From NCBI GenBank assembly GCA_000181795.3, contig CM012954.1:15804160-15868159 (forward strand): a stretch of 64,000 bases of DNA. Reading direction: 5' to 3'. The notes below the pieces were generated by a model that was not told the origin of the DNA, made no database searches, and worked only from the letters and a program-made list of their open reading frames with translations. Source of the stretch: Trichinella spiralis. Lineage: Eukaryota > Nematoda > Enoplea > Trichinellida > Trichinellidae. The position numbers and the translations under genes were made by a program. Positions within the stretch are counted from its first letter, which is position 1; the number at the start of each line of letters is the position of its first letter. Shown here in pieces: positions 1 through 18,664 of the stretch.

Positions 1-8121
<8,121 letters not shown>

Positions 8122-8495
8122 TTAACTTTTTTCTTCATCTTCCTCCTCTTTATTTTCTTCTTTTTCTTCATCTTCCTCATCTTCATTTTCTTTTTTTCCT
8201 TCATCATCACCTTTCGTTTCTTCTTCATCTTTTTTATCATTGTCCTCCTCCTTTTCATCTGCATCATTTCCATTTTCATTCTCCTCTTTTCCATCATTAT
8301 CATCATCATTTTCGTCACCATCACCTTCAGAATCTGCAATGTGAAAAATAAAAATAAACAAACAAACAAATCCATGCATGTCGAACAAGCACAATTATGC
8401 AGTATATAATATATGCAAAAAAGTAGGAATGTCGTAGGTTTTCATTTCAACTGCATTGAAATCAAGCTTGGTTCAAAATAATGATTGTTGACAAA

Positions 8496-8526
<31 letters not shown>

Positions 8527-9672
8527 ATTGATACCTTTTTTGAAAATCCAACAATAGCCAGTCTTGCATACTCCCGTTTCAGTACATTCTTTATCCTGGT
8601 CGCAGAGTTTCAAAGGGGATTGTAGTGCTGCATCTTGGCAAGTGGAATTTTCATCGCACAATTTTCTTCCAGAACATTGTTCATGATTTGAACAATAATT
8701 TGCTGAAAATATCCGTTTTCTTTTCTTCATATATATTACTTTAAAAATTATTTACCTTTTGTCAATTTGAAACAAACTCCATTTTTACAGATCGAATTCT
8801 GAGCACACTCTTCATCTTTTCTACATTTGCTCATCGGCTCAGCATCGACACATTTCCCACTTATACACACTTTATTTCCATAGCAATCGTTGTGCTTTTT
8901 ACATTGTCCTGTTATAAATTCAGAATCATGAATATTATTTTGATTCGTTTAAATTGAAATAAAAAAAATGAACACACCCAAAGATGATGATGATGACGAT
9001 GATGGTGGTGCAGAAGCAATTTCACCAAACAATTCCCAGCAAACTTCATGCCAACAAGCTTGTTCACTATTACCACAATCTCTGTGCCTTTCGCATTCCT
9101 TTCCTGTTGGTTTTGCTTTTTCACATTTCTTCTTCACGCACACTTGTCTAGCATTACAATCATCATGCATTCTGCATTGGCTGTCTGATTTAGGCGGATG
9201 ACTGCTTGTACTGGCTTTTTCTTCTTCTGAAAACAGCAACAAATTTCTAATATGAATATTTTACAAAACCAAAATCATTAAACAAATTCAAAATCTTGCT
9301 GTATTCTTCGAAGCATAATCCATACAAGCAGGCCTGATCATCGGCGCACTGGTCGTCGTTCTCATCGCAATAAATACCGTCACCATTTTTGCTGATCACC
9401 GGAGCGGCAGGTTTGCATTCATTTTTCACACACAACGCCTGATACGGTTGACAATCGCTGTGCACTTTGCAACTTTTCGGCAGCTTTACTATTACACTTG
9501 CTAAACGATATGCAAATCAACATTATCCCTCAGGTAATATATCACATTATACTATATTATATTATACTATACTATACTATACTATATTATATTGGTTACT
9601 TTGTCGTTTGCTAAAGACAAAAATCAGCAATTGAACAACAAGCACGAATGACGACAACAACGCTCTGGACAT
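8122..9672 (-). CDS. Secreted cysteine-rich protein A: four 8-Cys modules plus acidic tail
   Basis: Exons on minus: 9600-9672, 9270-9500, 8978-9226, 8756-8908, 8535-8702 and 8122-8333, giving 361 aa. Exon 1 encodes a signal peptide (MSRALLSSFVLVVQLLIFVF). Exons 2-5 each carry one module made of two half-units with the spacing C-x5/6-C-x5/6-C-x4/5-C, for example CRMHDDCNARQVCVKKKC. All introns are phase 1. The last exon is different: about 70 residues almost entirely of E, D, K, N and G, without cysteine, ending DEEKS. The donor of exon 2 (GTTTTG) is weak, but it is the one that keeps phase. The modules resemble EB-type or dickkopf-type 8-Cys domains in size, but I cannot name the family. It is probably extracellular; function unknown. 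The gene lies head-to-head with paralogue B. Confidence 0.85.
8493..8529. repeat. (AAAT)n microsatellite in last intron of gene A
   Basis: About nine tandem AAAT units lie between the fourth module exon and the acidic-tail exon of gene A. Confidence 0.95.
9545..9593. repeat. (TATAC/TATAT)n repeat in first intron of gene A
   Basis: A degenerate 5-base tandem repeat (attat, actat units) fills much of the 99-bp intron between the signal-peptide exon and the first module exon. Confidence 0.9.
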
Positions 9673-10560
9673 TTTTCTCCTGCTGCAGCAATTATTTGAC
9701 AAAGCAGTCATCTTAAATTCACCCAAACTAGGCACAATTCAGACAAATTCTGTTTACTCAGACAAAATTCATATCCATCCAATTCACTCACAATTGTACA
9801 CTTCCATGCAACAAAAGCAGCTCTCATGCTACAAGCAGCATCATTTCACAATGCATTACCGTCTTTTTATAAACAAATAAAAAAACCGACGAACAACAAA
9901 TAATTCATATGCTTTTTGTACATTCAATGGCATTTCTATTAAATGGAAAGTCTAATTTTTAGGAAAAATTTTTCCATTGTTCGATTTGTTTTACCAAAAA
10001 AAAATAATAACTGATTTTTTTCCAACTACTAGTAAATATTTGTATTGAATTAGTGAGAAAGAAAAAACTGAAATTAGTATCCAAAATGCGAATACATATT
10101 ATAGCCAACAAATGACGCATACAATGCCGCCAATACAACAGCACACTAGCGTAGATAAACAGACAAGAATAACAACGCAGATAGCGCATTTTGTTCATTT
10201 TTGTGCTAGATGATGAAATTCAAAGTATTTTTAGCTCAAACATCCCTTCACCCATATGCAAAACTGTTGTCTGTGGTAAAATAAATAAATATTTAATAAA
10301 ATGCACTAAACTAATATTTAACAATTGACTAATAGGCGAAAAAGCACGCAATTAGTCGCATATTACCAGGCGTTGGATGTGCGTTACGCAAGCTGATGCA
10401 ACTGCAAGACAATTTTATTAATTAAAGCCAAAACAAATGTGATTGCAGAATGGATGTGTTTTTAGTTGGAAAATTTTCACAATTTTAAAAAGGGCTTAAT
10501 TTCAAAATTTCCATTCCAGCTCACAGTCAACAAACAACAGCTGAATATCGTCGTCATCAA
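9673..10560. promoter_or_regulatory. Divergent intergenic region between cysteine-rich genes A and B
   Basis: The 888 bp lie between the start codons of two paralogous, oppositely oriented genes. It must hold both upstream regions and could serve as a shared promoter, but no core promoter motif is clear by eye. No open frame here has domain content. Confidence 0.5.
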
Positions 10561-11887
10561 ATGAAAATATTATTACCAATCTGCGTTGTAATATTATTCT
10601 TCTTGCCACAACAAACGGAAACTTTTGGTTAGAGAAGTGTTTTTATTTTTATGCAAAAAAAATAATAATAATTTCATTTTCAGCATGCAAAACGCACAAG
10701 CAATGTCCAGGCCAGTCGATATGTGTGAACAGGAAGTGCAAATTAGCGGCTCCAAGTAGGAGATATTCAGAATGTCAAACACAGAAACACTGCGGCTATG
10801 GTTCATATTGCAAATTTGGACTCTGCTGGATTGAACGTGATCCTTCTTCGTCAGAAGAAGAAGATCAAGGTATGTGAAATTTGTATATTCCATTTGCATA
10901 TTGTTTATGGTTTATAATCTACTTCTCTTTCTCAACAAAGATCATTCAATGATTTCCATTGAATATTTTAAAAATAGAAAGTAATAAAACTACTTTTTCC
11001 TAATATAATTTTTTTTGGTTCATTTAGCATCAAGAAGCTGAATTAAGATAGACTAAAAGTAACAAAATCTTACAAATTGTTGATATTCGTATCGTTCGTT
11101 CAATTCATCCATTAATTTCCATTAACCAATCTGCTATATCGCAAACAAGCTTACCTTCAGCAGTACAATATTAAAAGTCAATATTGAATCAAGCGAAACC
11201 AATTTTATCAATCATGCGTATTATTCAGGTCAAAAAAAGCGAATCGAGGACGTAATTCACAATATCAAATTGTTTCATCGCAAACCTCATTTCACTTTTC
11301 AAATTCTCCATTTTCATTCAACCAAAATAAATTCAATGATAAATACCAAAAAAAAGAGAAAAATATCAAATACTTATACATATATATATATATTTTTTTT
11401 GGAATTTGTTTATGAATAAAGCATAACAAATATATTAAATAAATTATTGCCTTTTTTCCCAATTTTAGCAAAATGTAAAGTGCACGAAGATTGTCCAGGA
11501 AATAAGCTTTGTAATAAATATGGAGAATGCAAACCAGGTCGACCGACGTCGAACACTTGCGAAGATGATTATTCATGCGATGAAGGAGAATATTGCAAGT
11601 ACAATTTCTGTTGGGTCTATGCAAATGGTAATTTGAATAAACCAATATTAAAAAATAGTTTTTTGAGTGATAATAAAAAAATATCTTGTTTAGATGAAAA
11701 TTCCAAATTTGATGCAAAAATAATAGACGAAAATAGATGCCAAACGCACGAAAAATGCATGACAAAAAAAGTGTGCGAAAACGGCAAATGCAAGCCTGCA
11801 AAACCGATCGATCGATCTTGCGAAACTGATAAAAATTGTGGGAAAAATAATAAATGCAAATACGGTGTCTGCTTTCAACTGATTTAA
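10561..11887 (+). CDS. Secreted cysteine-rich protein B: three 8-Cys modules
   Basis: Exons 10561-10627, 10684-10869, 11469-11627 and 11694-11887, giving 201 aa in exact frame. Exon 1 is a signal peptide starting MKILLPICVVILFFLPQQ. Exons 2-4 carry one module each, built from pairs such as CKTHKQCPGQSICVNRKC and CQTQKHCGYGSYCKFGLC. All introns are phase 1, as in the neighbouring paralogues. After the first module there is a short acidic linker (SSSEEEDQ). The intron 10870-11468 is long (599 bp) and empty. There are no transmembrane or GPI signals after the last module. It is probably a small secreted disulphide-rich protein; the role is unknown. A candidate AATAAA lies at 12094-12099. Confidence 0.86.
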
Positions 11888-12773
11888 AACGTATGCTGTG
11901 AAGATGCAGTTATTAAGACAAAAAAAATTATTCTACAGCAGTTTTTCCTCCATTCTTCATAAATTAATGTAAGAAAGAAATCAATCATCCTCGCACAATT
12001 ACAAACAAACATTAAAAATGTCAAATATTCAAATACGCACGTATTCATATTACATTAAAATATTAAGCATGGTACTGCTGTTGTTTTTTGATAAATAAAG
12101 AAATCCCTGATATTGCGACAAAATTGTTCTTCATAAAAAAAACAACAAATTTTAAATTTCAAAAATCATGTTTTCATAAATCATTCGTTTGCTCCACACT
12201 AACTATTATCCCCTAATGTTGTTCTACTTACTGGTATTGTAAAAATAGCTCTACAACGAAATGTATGCATAATAAATTAGATGTGTTGAAATATTAAAAC
12301 TTTATTAAAATTAATGCTACTATAAAAACAGTAACTGTGGGAAATGAATGAAGAATAATTAATTGATAACATGCTGGGAGAAATAGAACAATTTTGAAAA
12401 CACATCAATTACTGTTGAACTGTATTACAGGGAAATCAATAAGAAATCTGACTTTGTCCTGATTGTGAAAGTTTGAGAAAAAAATTTTCAGCCCCAGATG
12501 ACTTACAATACAAACTTACGTTCCACCTGTCATTCGATTTCACTTTTAACTCAACAAACACAGTTACGCCCAAGTGAAATATATTTAAAAAAACTTCTCC
12601 TTTAAGACATATGATGCGGTTGATTTATTCAACGCTGCTGACAAATAAAGTACATATATACAGATATTTACTTATTTAAAAATAAAAAAAGATATATATA
12701 TATATATATAAATCATGAAAAGTTGGCCAAGATAACTTCAATGGAATTCGTTAGTGCCAAATCGAACAATACC
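11888..12773. other. Intergenic between genes B and C
   Basis: AT-rich sequence holding the 3' flank of B and the upstream region of C. A TA-repeat lies at about 12692-12711, shortly before the start of gene C. No module remnant or other gene was seen. Confidence 0.6.
12094..12099 (+). terminator. Candidate poly(A) signal of gene B
   Basis: AATAAA about 200 bp after the stop codon of gene B; other AT-rich hexamers occur nearby, so the assignment is tentative. Confidence 0.4.
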
Positions 12774-13338
12774 ATGTCATCCTTCTGCACTTTTGCATTG
12801 TTACTGTTATTGATCTCCCTCGTAAAATGTAAGTAAAAGTTGTTCCATTTCTACCCATCCAAAAAGAATATAATTTACGATTAATGCTCATTGTAAAATC
12901 AGATCAAAAAACCCTTTTTAATAACTGATTAACAAAATTAAAAATCGACTAAATCAACTGATAAACTATTATTGAGCAAATAAGTTATATTTGGTCCTAA
13001 CGTTGATGCTTTCTACATATTCACACAGTTCTACAAATTCAACATAAAATTATACAATATATATATATACAATTTCATTTTTAGCATGTGATAAACACTC
13101 TGACTGTTCGGGTCAAGCAATATGCGATGATGGCAAATGCGTACCAGCAAAACCAGTGGGAGGGGAGTGTAAAACAGATAGTGAATGCAACGAATCCAAA
13201 AAACAAGCCTGCATCTCTGGAATATGCATGGCAAAAGCTGTGCCTGCTGAGAGTACGTTCACATTCATAGTACTGTATATTATAATTAATTCAAAAAAAA
13301 TATTACCACTAATTTATTATAATTCAATAAACAAATGA

Positions 13339-13369
<31 letters not shown>

Positions 13370-14569
13370 GATAATCTCATTTCTCATATCATTGGAATAA
13401 TCAGATAAATAAAAAGTGAATTAATAAGTAATTAATCTGAAACTTATTATATTCAAATAAAAGTATAATTATCCAATTAACAAAATTGACATAGTTTGAT
13501 TATAAAATTTAGAAAAAAATTATTTCAGAAAAAGAAGAAAAATGCACCAATCATTACGACTGCAGTGGACAACGGGTGTGCAAAAATGGAAAATGTGTAC
13601 CGGCATATTCGACGAGCAAAACTTGTTCAAATCCTGGTGGATGTCCATTAGCGCAAAAATGCGCTTACGGATATTGCTTTGAAGCTTACGACCCGAGCAG
13701 TAAGAGATTCTAATTAAAATTTATACTAAAGGAAAAGAAAACAAATTGTTCTGCACAAACAAGCGAACGCAAACGAAATGTTCTCTTGCAATTGAAATAT
13801 ATTAAAATGCTTTATTTTGAAAATGGTAGAGAAAATTTTTATTTAAAAATTTAAATTTTACGTCAGTTTCTGAAAATGACATTTTGACGTTGAAAATGAG
13901 CAAGTTATCTTGAGAAAAAAAAAAGATTACAAAAGCCAGCATAACGATATAAACGACGACGACAACAACAACAACAACACTAATCACGCAAGTATCACAG
14001 CTAGTGATGCTATTGAATACAAGCACAAATAATGCAAAAATACAAAAATTAATGCAAATCAGTTGCAGCAAAATATCAACAAAACAACAACAAACGCTGG
14101 AAATTTTTTGTTTAGATCCTTCCAAGCCACCGCCCCCTTCAGAACCCTCTTCTGACAAATGTTCAGTGAACGAAGACTGCCCAGGAAGTTCTTTGTGCAA
14201 AAATGGGCAATGTAAAATTGCCATTATGTTGGGAAAAATCAAATGCACAACCGACAGTCAATGCGGAAAGAATGGTGGCTGTAAAAATGGATTCTGTTAC
14301 TTCTGTAAGCTCTCTCTGCCTAGATGCACAGATTCATTTACATTTTGCAAGTTGAAAAAAAACAATTTTTCTTTACAACATCATACACTGTTTCAGATAT
14401 CCCAGATTATAAGATCTGCAAGACACATTCAGAATGTGAAGGCAATTTTCTGTGCTTAAATTATGTATGCGTTCCTGCTTTTACGTGGGGTGTCCGTTGC
14501 GACAAATTTCAAAGCTGTCCACCGAAACACATATGCAAAAATGGAAAATGCTATTTCTTCCTCTTGTGA
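12774..14569 (+). CDS. Secreted cysteine-rich protein C: four 8-Cys modules
   Basis: Exons 12774-12828, 13085-13252, 13529-13699, 14116-14304 and 14397-14569, giving 251 aa in exact frame. Exon 1 encodes a hydrophobic signal (MSSFCTFALLLLLISLV); an upstream in-frame ATG at 12741 would add 11 residues but weaken the signal. The four modules follow C-x5-C-x5-C-x4-C twice each, except that the second half of module 1 has a seven-residue gap. Module 3 is preceded by a proline-rich linker (DPSKPPPPSEPSSD). Module 4 has the distinctive stretch FTWGVRCDKFQSCPP between its halves. Every intron is phase 1. Gene D repeats the same architecture exon by exon, so the two are recent tandem paralogues. Function unknown; secretion is inferred from the signal peptide. 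Confidence 0.88.
13343..13369. repeat. (AT)n microsatellite in second intron of gene C
   Basis: A pure AT dinucleotide run of about 27 bp. Confidence 0.95.
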
Positions 14570-15065
14570 AAAATACACTGCAAACAAATGAATCATCGTT
14601 CATTTGCACAACCTTATAAATGAAATAATGAAAAAAATGTTCTGTTTTTTTTATGTTGCCAAAAATATATTTTTCAATTGAATTGAATAAAATTTAAACG
14701 AACGCAATGTGCAATAAAAATGTTAGTTATCAAAACAGTGGCAGTGATAAATTAAAAAAAAACACTGATGCTCATTTAAAGAAGAAAGAAAACAGAAAGC
14801 ATTATTTTCAATTTTCATCTGATCAAAGTTAAACAAGTCAAAAATTTGATAATCTCTTTCAAGCATTCATTCATTGATACAATTTAGACAATGGAAACAA
14901 TAAAACAATACTATGGAAAATATGCTTCTACGTAACAGCAACTGTGTTTCATTGTAAATAAATTTTCATTACAAATTCATTTCAAAAAATTCACTTTGAG
15001 CAGTTAAGATTGAAATCATAAATCTACGGTGAAGAAGATCCTCATCTCGATCGTACAGTCGAACA
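14570..15065. other. Intergenic between genes C and D
   Basis: About 0.5 kb that contains the 3' end signals of C and the upstream region of D. I see no gene or long repeat. Confidence 0.6.
14686..14691 (+). terminator. Candidate poly(A) signal of gene C
   Basis: AATAAA 117 bp after the stop codon of gene C. Confidence 0.55.
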
Positions 15066-16117
15066 ATGCTTTGCCTGATTGTATTCACCGCCTCCCTGCA
15101 TAGTTTGCTACTACAATTAGCTGCCGCAGCTGGTAAGTTCCCATGATCCCGCTTCAACAGTGCACAATGACTTATTTCAAAATTGCAGAATGCAGCTCAA
15201 ATTCGGATTGTGGAAGTCAAACGCTGTGTTATAAAAATAAATGCGTTCCAGCAATGCCGGTTGGTGGAGATTGTGAAAGTGATTACGATTGCAATATATC
15301 CGAAAATCACTACTGCGTTTATGGTGTTTGCATGACTTATGCTTACGTGACAGAAGGTCAGTTGAACAAACGACAAATAAGCTTTATTCACATTAATTCA
15401 ACTGAACCATTAAAACAATTTTAGACAAACCTAATTATAACCAAAAATGCGACAATCATTATGACTGCAGTGGTCAAAGGGTGTGCAAAAATTACAAATG
15501 TGTCGCAGCATATGCGACCCAAAGAACTTGCTCATATCCTGCAGAGTGTGAATTAGAAGAGAAATGCATGGACAGATTGTGCTTCAAAGCTTATGTTCCC
15601 GGTGGTAAAAAAAATATTTTTTGTAAAAAATTCAAAAGTCAAATTCTTAAATTTTACATATTCATCAGTTTAGGCAGCAATAATAATAATAATAAGCCGA
15701 GTTTTCCACCTCCAACGCCCCCAATATATGTACCACAGTGCAAGCAGCATGAACAATGCCCAAACAATTACCTTTGTAAAGATGGAAAATGCAAATATGC
15801 CGTTCAGGTTGGAAATATACGATGCTCTTATGATAAACAGTGCGGAGAAACCGGTGGTTGCAAATATGGCTATTGTTACTTTTGTAATTCTTTTTTTTAA
15901 ATTAATTTCCACAATTACGAAATCACAAAATTTAGACAAACACGAAAATGAAAACAATAACCCTGCTTGTACAAAGCATACACACTGTCCGGGCTACGAA
16001 CTCTGCTTAAGGAAACAGTGCGTTCCTGCAAGTACATGGGGAGTACAATGTGACAATTTTCAATCTTGTCCACCAGGAAACATTTGCAAAAACGGTCTAT
16101 GTTTATTTTATATTTAA
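15066..16117 (+). CDS. Secreted cysteine-rich protein D: four 8-Cys modules, paralogue of C
   Basis: Exons 15066-15132, 15189-15356, 15425-15604, 15674-15883 and 15936-16117, giving 268 aa in exact frame. Signal peptide MLCLIVFTASLHSLLLQLAA. The modules align one-to-one with those of C. Module 1 shares the unusual seven-residue gap (CNISENHYC) and CVPAMPVGG. Module 2 shares CDNHYDCSGQRVCKN. Module 3 follows an Asn- and Pro-rich linker, and module 4 keeps STWGVQCDNFQSCPP. Introns are all phase 1 but short (about 50-70 bp) compared with C, so introns have changed while the exons have been kept. Likely extracellular; function unknown. A poly(A) signal candidate is at 16165-16170. Confidence 0.88.
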
Positions 16118-16829
16118 ATATAGTCGTGCGATATGTTTTGCAAAACAAATATTAAAAAAATAATAATAAACTGCGTTGTCATATTGCATCATTGTACATT
16201 GAAAATTGTTTTGCCAGTATTGCAAAGTGACAAATTGAAAATGAAAAAATATTTTTTAACTTAAAAATATGCATTTACAATATTTAATAATGCAAGTATA
16301 GCACAGACAATAAATAAAACTGCTTCATTTCACCTAAATCAACAGTTTCCAAGTAGTTGACAAATGAATCAGACAAATTACTATTAGTATTTTCTAAAAT
16401 TAAATTAAATTAAATTAAAACAATCACCATTCAAAACAATCATTATGAAATCGTATGCAATATAAATATATAGCATATTACAATGTATACATCGTGTCAA
16501 GTACAAATACAGCTCGAAAAAAGAAAGTATCATTTGCACAAGTGAAACTGTTCACTGCTAAACTTGAAATTTATAACACAAATATTAGAAGATTTGCTTA
16601 ATTAGAAAAATTAACATAATCTTCGTTCATCAAATCATAGTATCAAAACAAACATTACCATTTTTCCAGACAATGTCAACACTAGCAGTTCAATCATTTT
16701 TGTAAATGTTGTTTGTATACTGCTTGGTAATAATGTATTTAAAAAACTGTCAAAGCTGAAAAAGATCACATTCTGACGAGCTGAGAAGATTCCAGAATTC
16801 TGGTATTCAAAAACCACATAATTTGAATC
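16118..16829. other. Intergenic between genes D and E
   Basis: AT-rich 0.7 kb with the 3' end of D and the upstream region of E. No coding signal seen. Confidence 0.6.
16165..16170 (+). terminator. Candidate poly(A) signal of gene D
   Basis: AATAAA 48 bp after the stop codon of gene D. Confidence 0.55.
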
Positions 16830-17453
16830 ATGTACAAGATTGCAATTTTTCCGTTAGTGTTGGCCAGTTTTTACATAAGTACTATGGCGCAGCGTAAGTA
16901 GTAGATGATAATATTCGTCACTTATTTAACACTGTTTTATTCTGATTTTACTTTTAGCTTGCAATAAGCATAGTGAATGTAGTGGTCAAGCAATGTGTGT
17001 TAGCAGCAAATGTGTAGCAGCCAAACCTACTGGACCAAATTGTGACAAAGATTCAGAGTGCAAAGATTCAGAAGCCTGTATTTATGGAATATGTATGTCT
17101 CCGGCAGAAAAGCCACCCTGTAAGTGAATTCTCAAGTGCATTTTATGTAAGACAAATTATAAAACACACAAAACTGACTAAAACCCCAGTTCAAATTACC
17201 TTACTTTGTCAACAGTATTGCTAAATGAACCATAGTTGAAAGAACAAATAAGAAATTCATTCATAAAAATTAATAACTGCTTTCAGCATCAAGCAAAGGC
17301 TGCACTAATCATTACGATTGTGAAAGTCAACAAGTCTGTCATAAGCAAAAATGTGTTTCTGCTTATTCGACCGGCATTAGCTGCAAAAATAATGGCGGCT
17401 GCATTGCACAACAAGTATGCCGTTTCGGCGTATGCTGGGCAGCTTATTTATGA
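16830..17453 (+). CDS. Secreted cysteine-rich protein E: two 8-Cys modules
   Basis: Exons 16830-16893, 16958-17119 and 17287-17453, giving 130 aa in exact frame. Signal peptide MYKIAIFPLVLASFYIS. Module 1 (CNKHSECSGQAMCVSSKC, then CDKDSECKDSEACIYGIC) is closest to module 1 of gene C. Module 2 (CTNHYDCESQQVCHKQKC) is closest to module 2 of C and D. The gene therefore looks like the first half of the C/D architecture; the proline-linker module and the TWGV module are absent. The open frame is intact and ends CRFGVCWAAYL, so it looks like a working short paralogue, not a pseudogene. Function unknown. Confidence 0.85.
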
Positions 17454-18406
17454 GTCGTGAAAATTCTGCAAGACATGAAATCAATCCTCTCCAATCGTTC
17501 ACAATCGAAATCACTAATCTTAATATTTATAACCATTTTAAACAACTGCCGAAAAGTCAAAAGTTGCATTTACGAAAAAAATTACCCTTTTAAAAATGCA
17601 ACTTTAACGTCAGAATAAATTTCAAACCGAACAACTCGATAATAAATAAAATAGACTAGTGTTGATTTTGAACACCATTTTATGATTTGCGTGTGTGCAT
17701 GACGCGCCAATATACCTTACGCGAGCAGATTTGATTACGTGCAATCAGACTTTGCTCAGAGAAAAAAAAATCAAACACGTTACTTACGCAAATATTATTA
17801 CTTCACCATGACTTGACAATTCTACAGCCTGCAATCAGTGAATAAGTTATTGTTAGCATTATGAATTCTGAGCACAGGGTATTTAAAAAGGAAAAATAAT
17901 AAAAAGCAAATCATACAGAATATCAAATCAGCTTCAGCAAACGCAAACGGTTCAACAATTAAACTTATTGGAAGTTTGTGTTTCAGTAAATAAAACTACT
18001 CACTTATTAAAAATCCATCCATTACATTGAAATTAAACATTTCCACAATTCGCTTTGCAATAAACATATCACCTGCAGTTTATAGTTTCACAGTATCACT
18101 TACAAGAAAGTAGGTTCATGTGGAAATTGAAAAAAAATGGGTCAACTATCACTGGATAAATAAACATGTATATAATTTATTAGGTAATATGTCAGTTGTT
18201 AAATTTCAATTATCAAGAACAACTTGTAAAATTTTTCTAATCGAATCAAATTCTACAATTCTGCAAGTTCAATTGATCATGAATTTATTGAAAACATATA
18301 ATTACTCAGCATTGCTGTAAAAATCAATATTAGAAATGAACTGTTTGAGCAAAAATGCAGTCTGTAAAAACACCAGCCGAATGGAGCAGAGCATTTGCTC
18401 TGCTTA
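17454..18406. other. Intergenic between gene E and the KGD4-like gene
   Basis: Convergent 3' flanks. AATAAA at 17641-17646 could serve gene E. There is no further cysteine module, so the cluster ends here. A 66-codon open frame at 18120-18320 has no recognisable features. Confidence 0.6.
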
Positions 18407-18664
18407 TCAAAGCCGACCACCGTTATTAATAATGTCGATTTCTTCTTGAGTCAATTTCAGTCGCTGAAAATTACCAAATTTCGAACCAGAAGTATGAGAA
18501 GTCGCATCTTTACGCAACAGAAGATTTGCGGAGAGAATTTTGTCACTGCCACCGGTTTTTGTGGACTCAGCTTTCGAATCAACCGCAGCTTTTCTATGTC
18601 TTCCAAAGCGAATCATCGGTATACGTACCGCAACGGAACAACGATTGAAAACGGTGAAATTCAT
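18407..18664 (-). CDS. KGD4/MRPS36-like subunit of the 2-oxoglutarate dehydrogenase complex
   Basis: A single-exon protein of 85 aa. KGD4 (long annotated as MRPS36) is a small mitochondrial protein that links the E3 enzyme to the E1-E2 core of 2-oxoglutarate dehydrogenase. The N-terminal half has IPMIRFGRHRK, matching the PLIRF-type motif that follows the targeting region. The C-terminus FQRLKLTQEEIDIINNGG matches the conserved RRKL-x-QEEM-x-I-x-GG ending of the family. The spacing between the two motifs is also about right. The start codon 18662-18664 is followed by a short basic, hydrophobic stretch compatible with mitochondrial import. The assignment rests on two short motifs, so it is likely but not certain. 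Confidence 0.78.
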   Translation of the reverse strand: MNFTVFNRCSVAVRIPMIRFGRHRKAAVDSKAESTKTGGSDKILSANLLLRKDATSHTSGSKFGNFQRLKLTQEEIDIINNGGRL

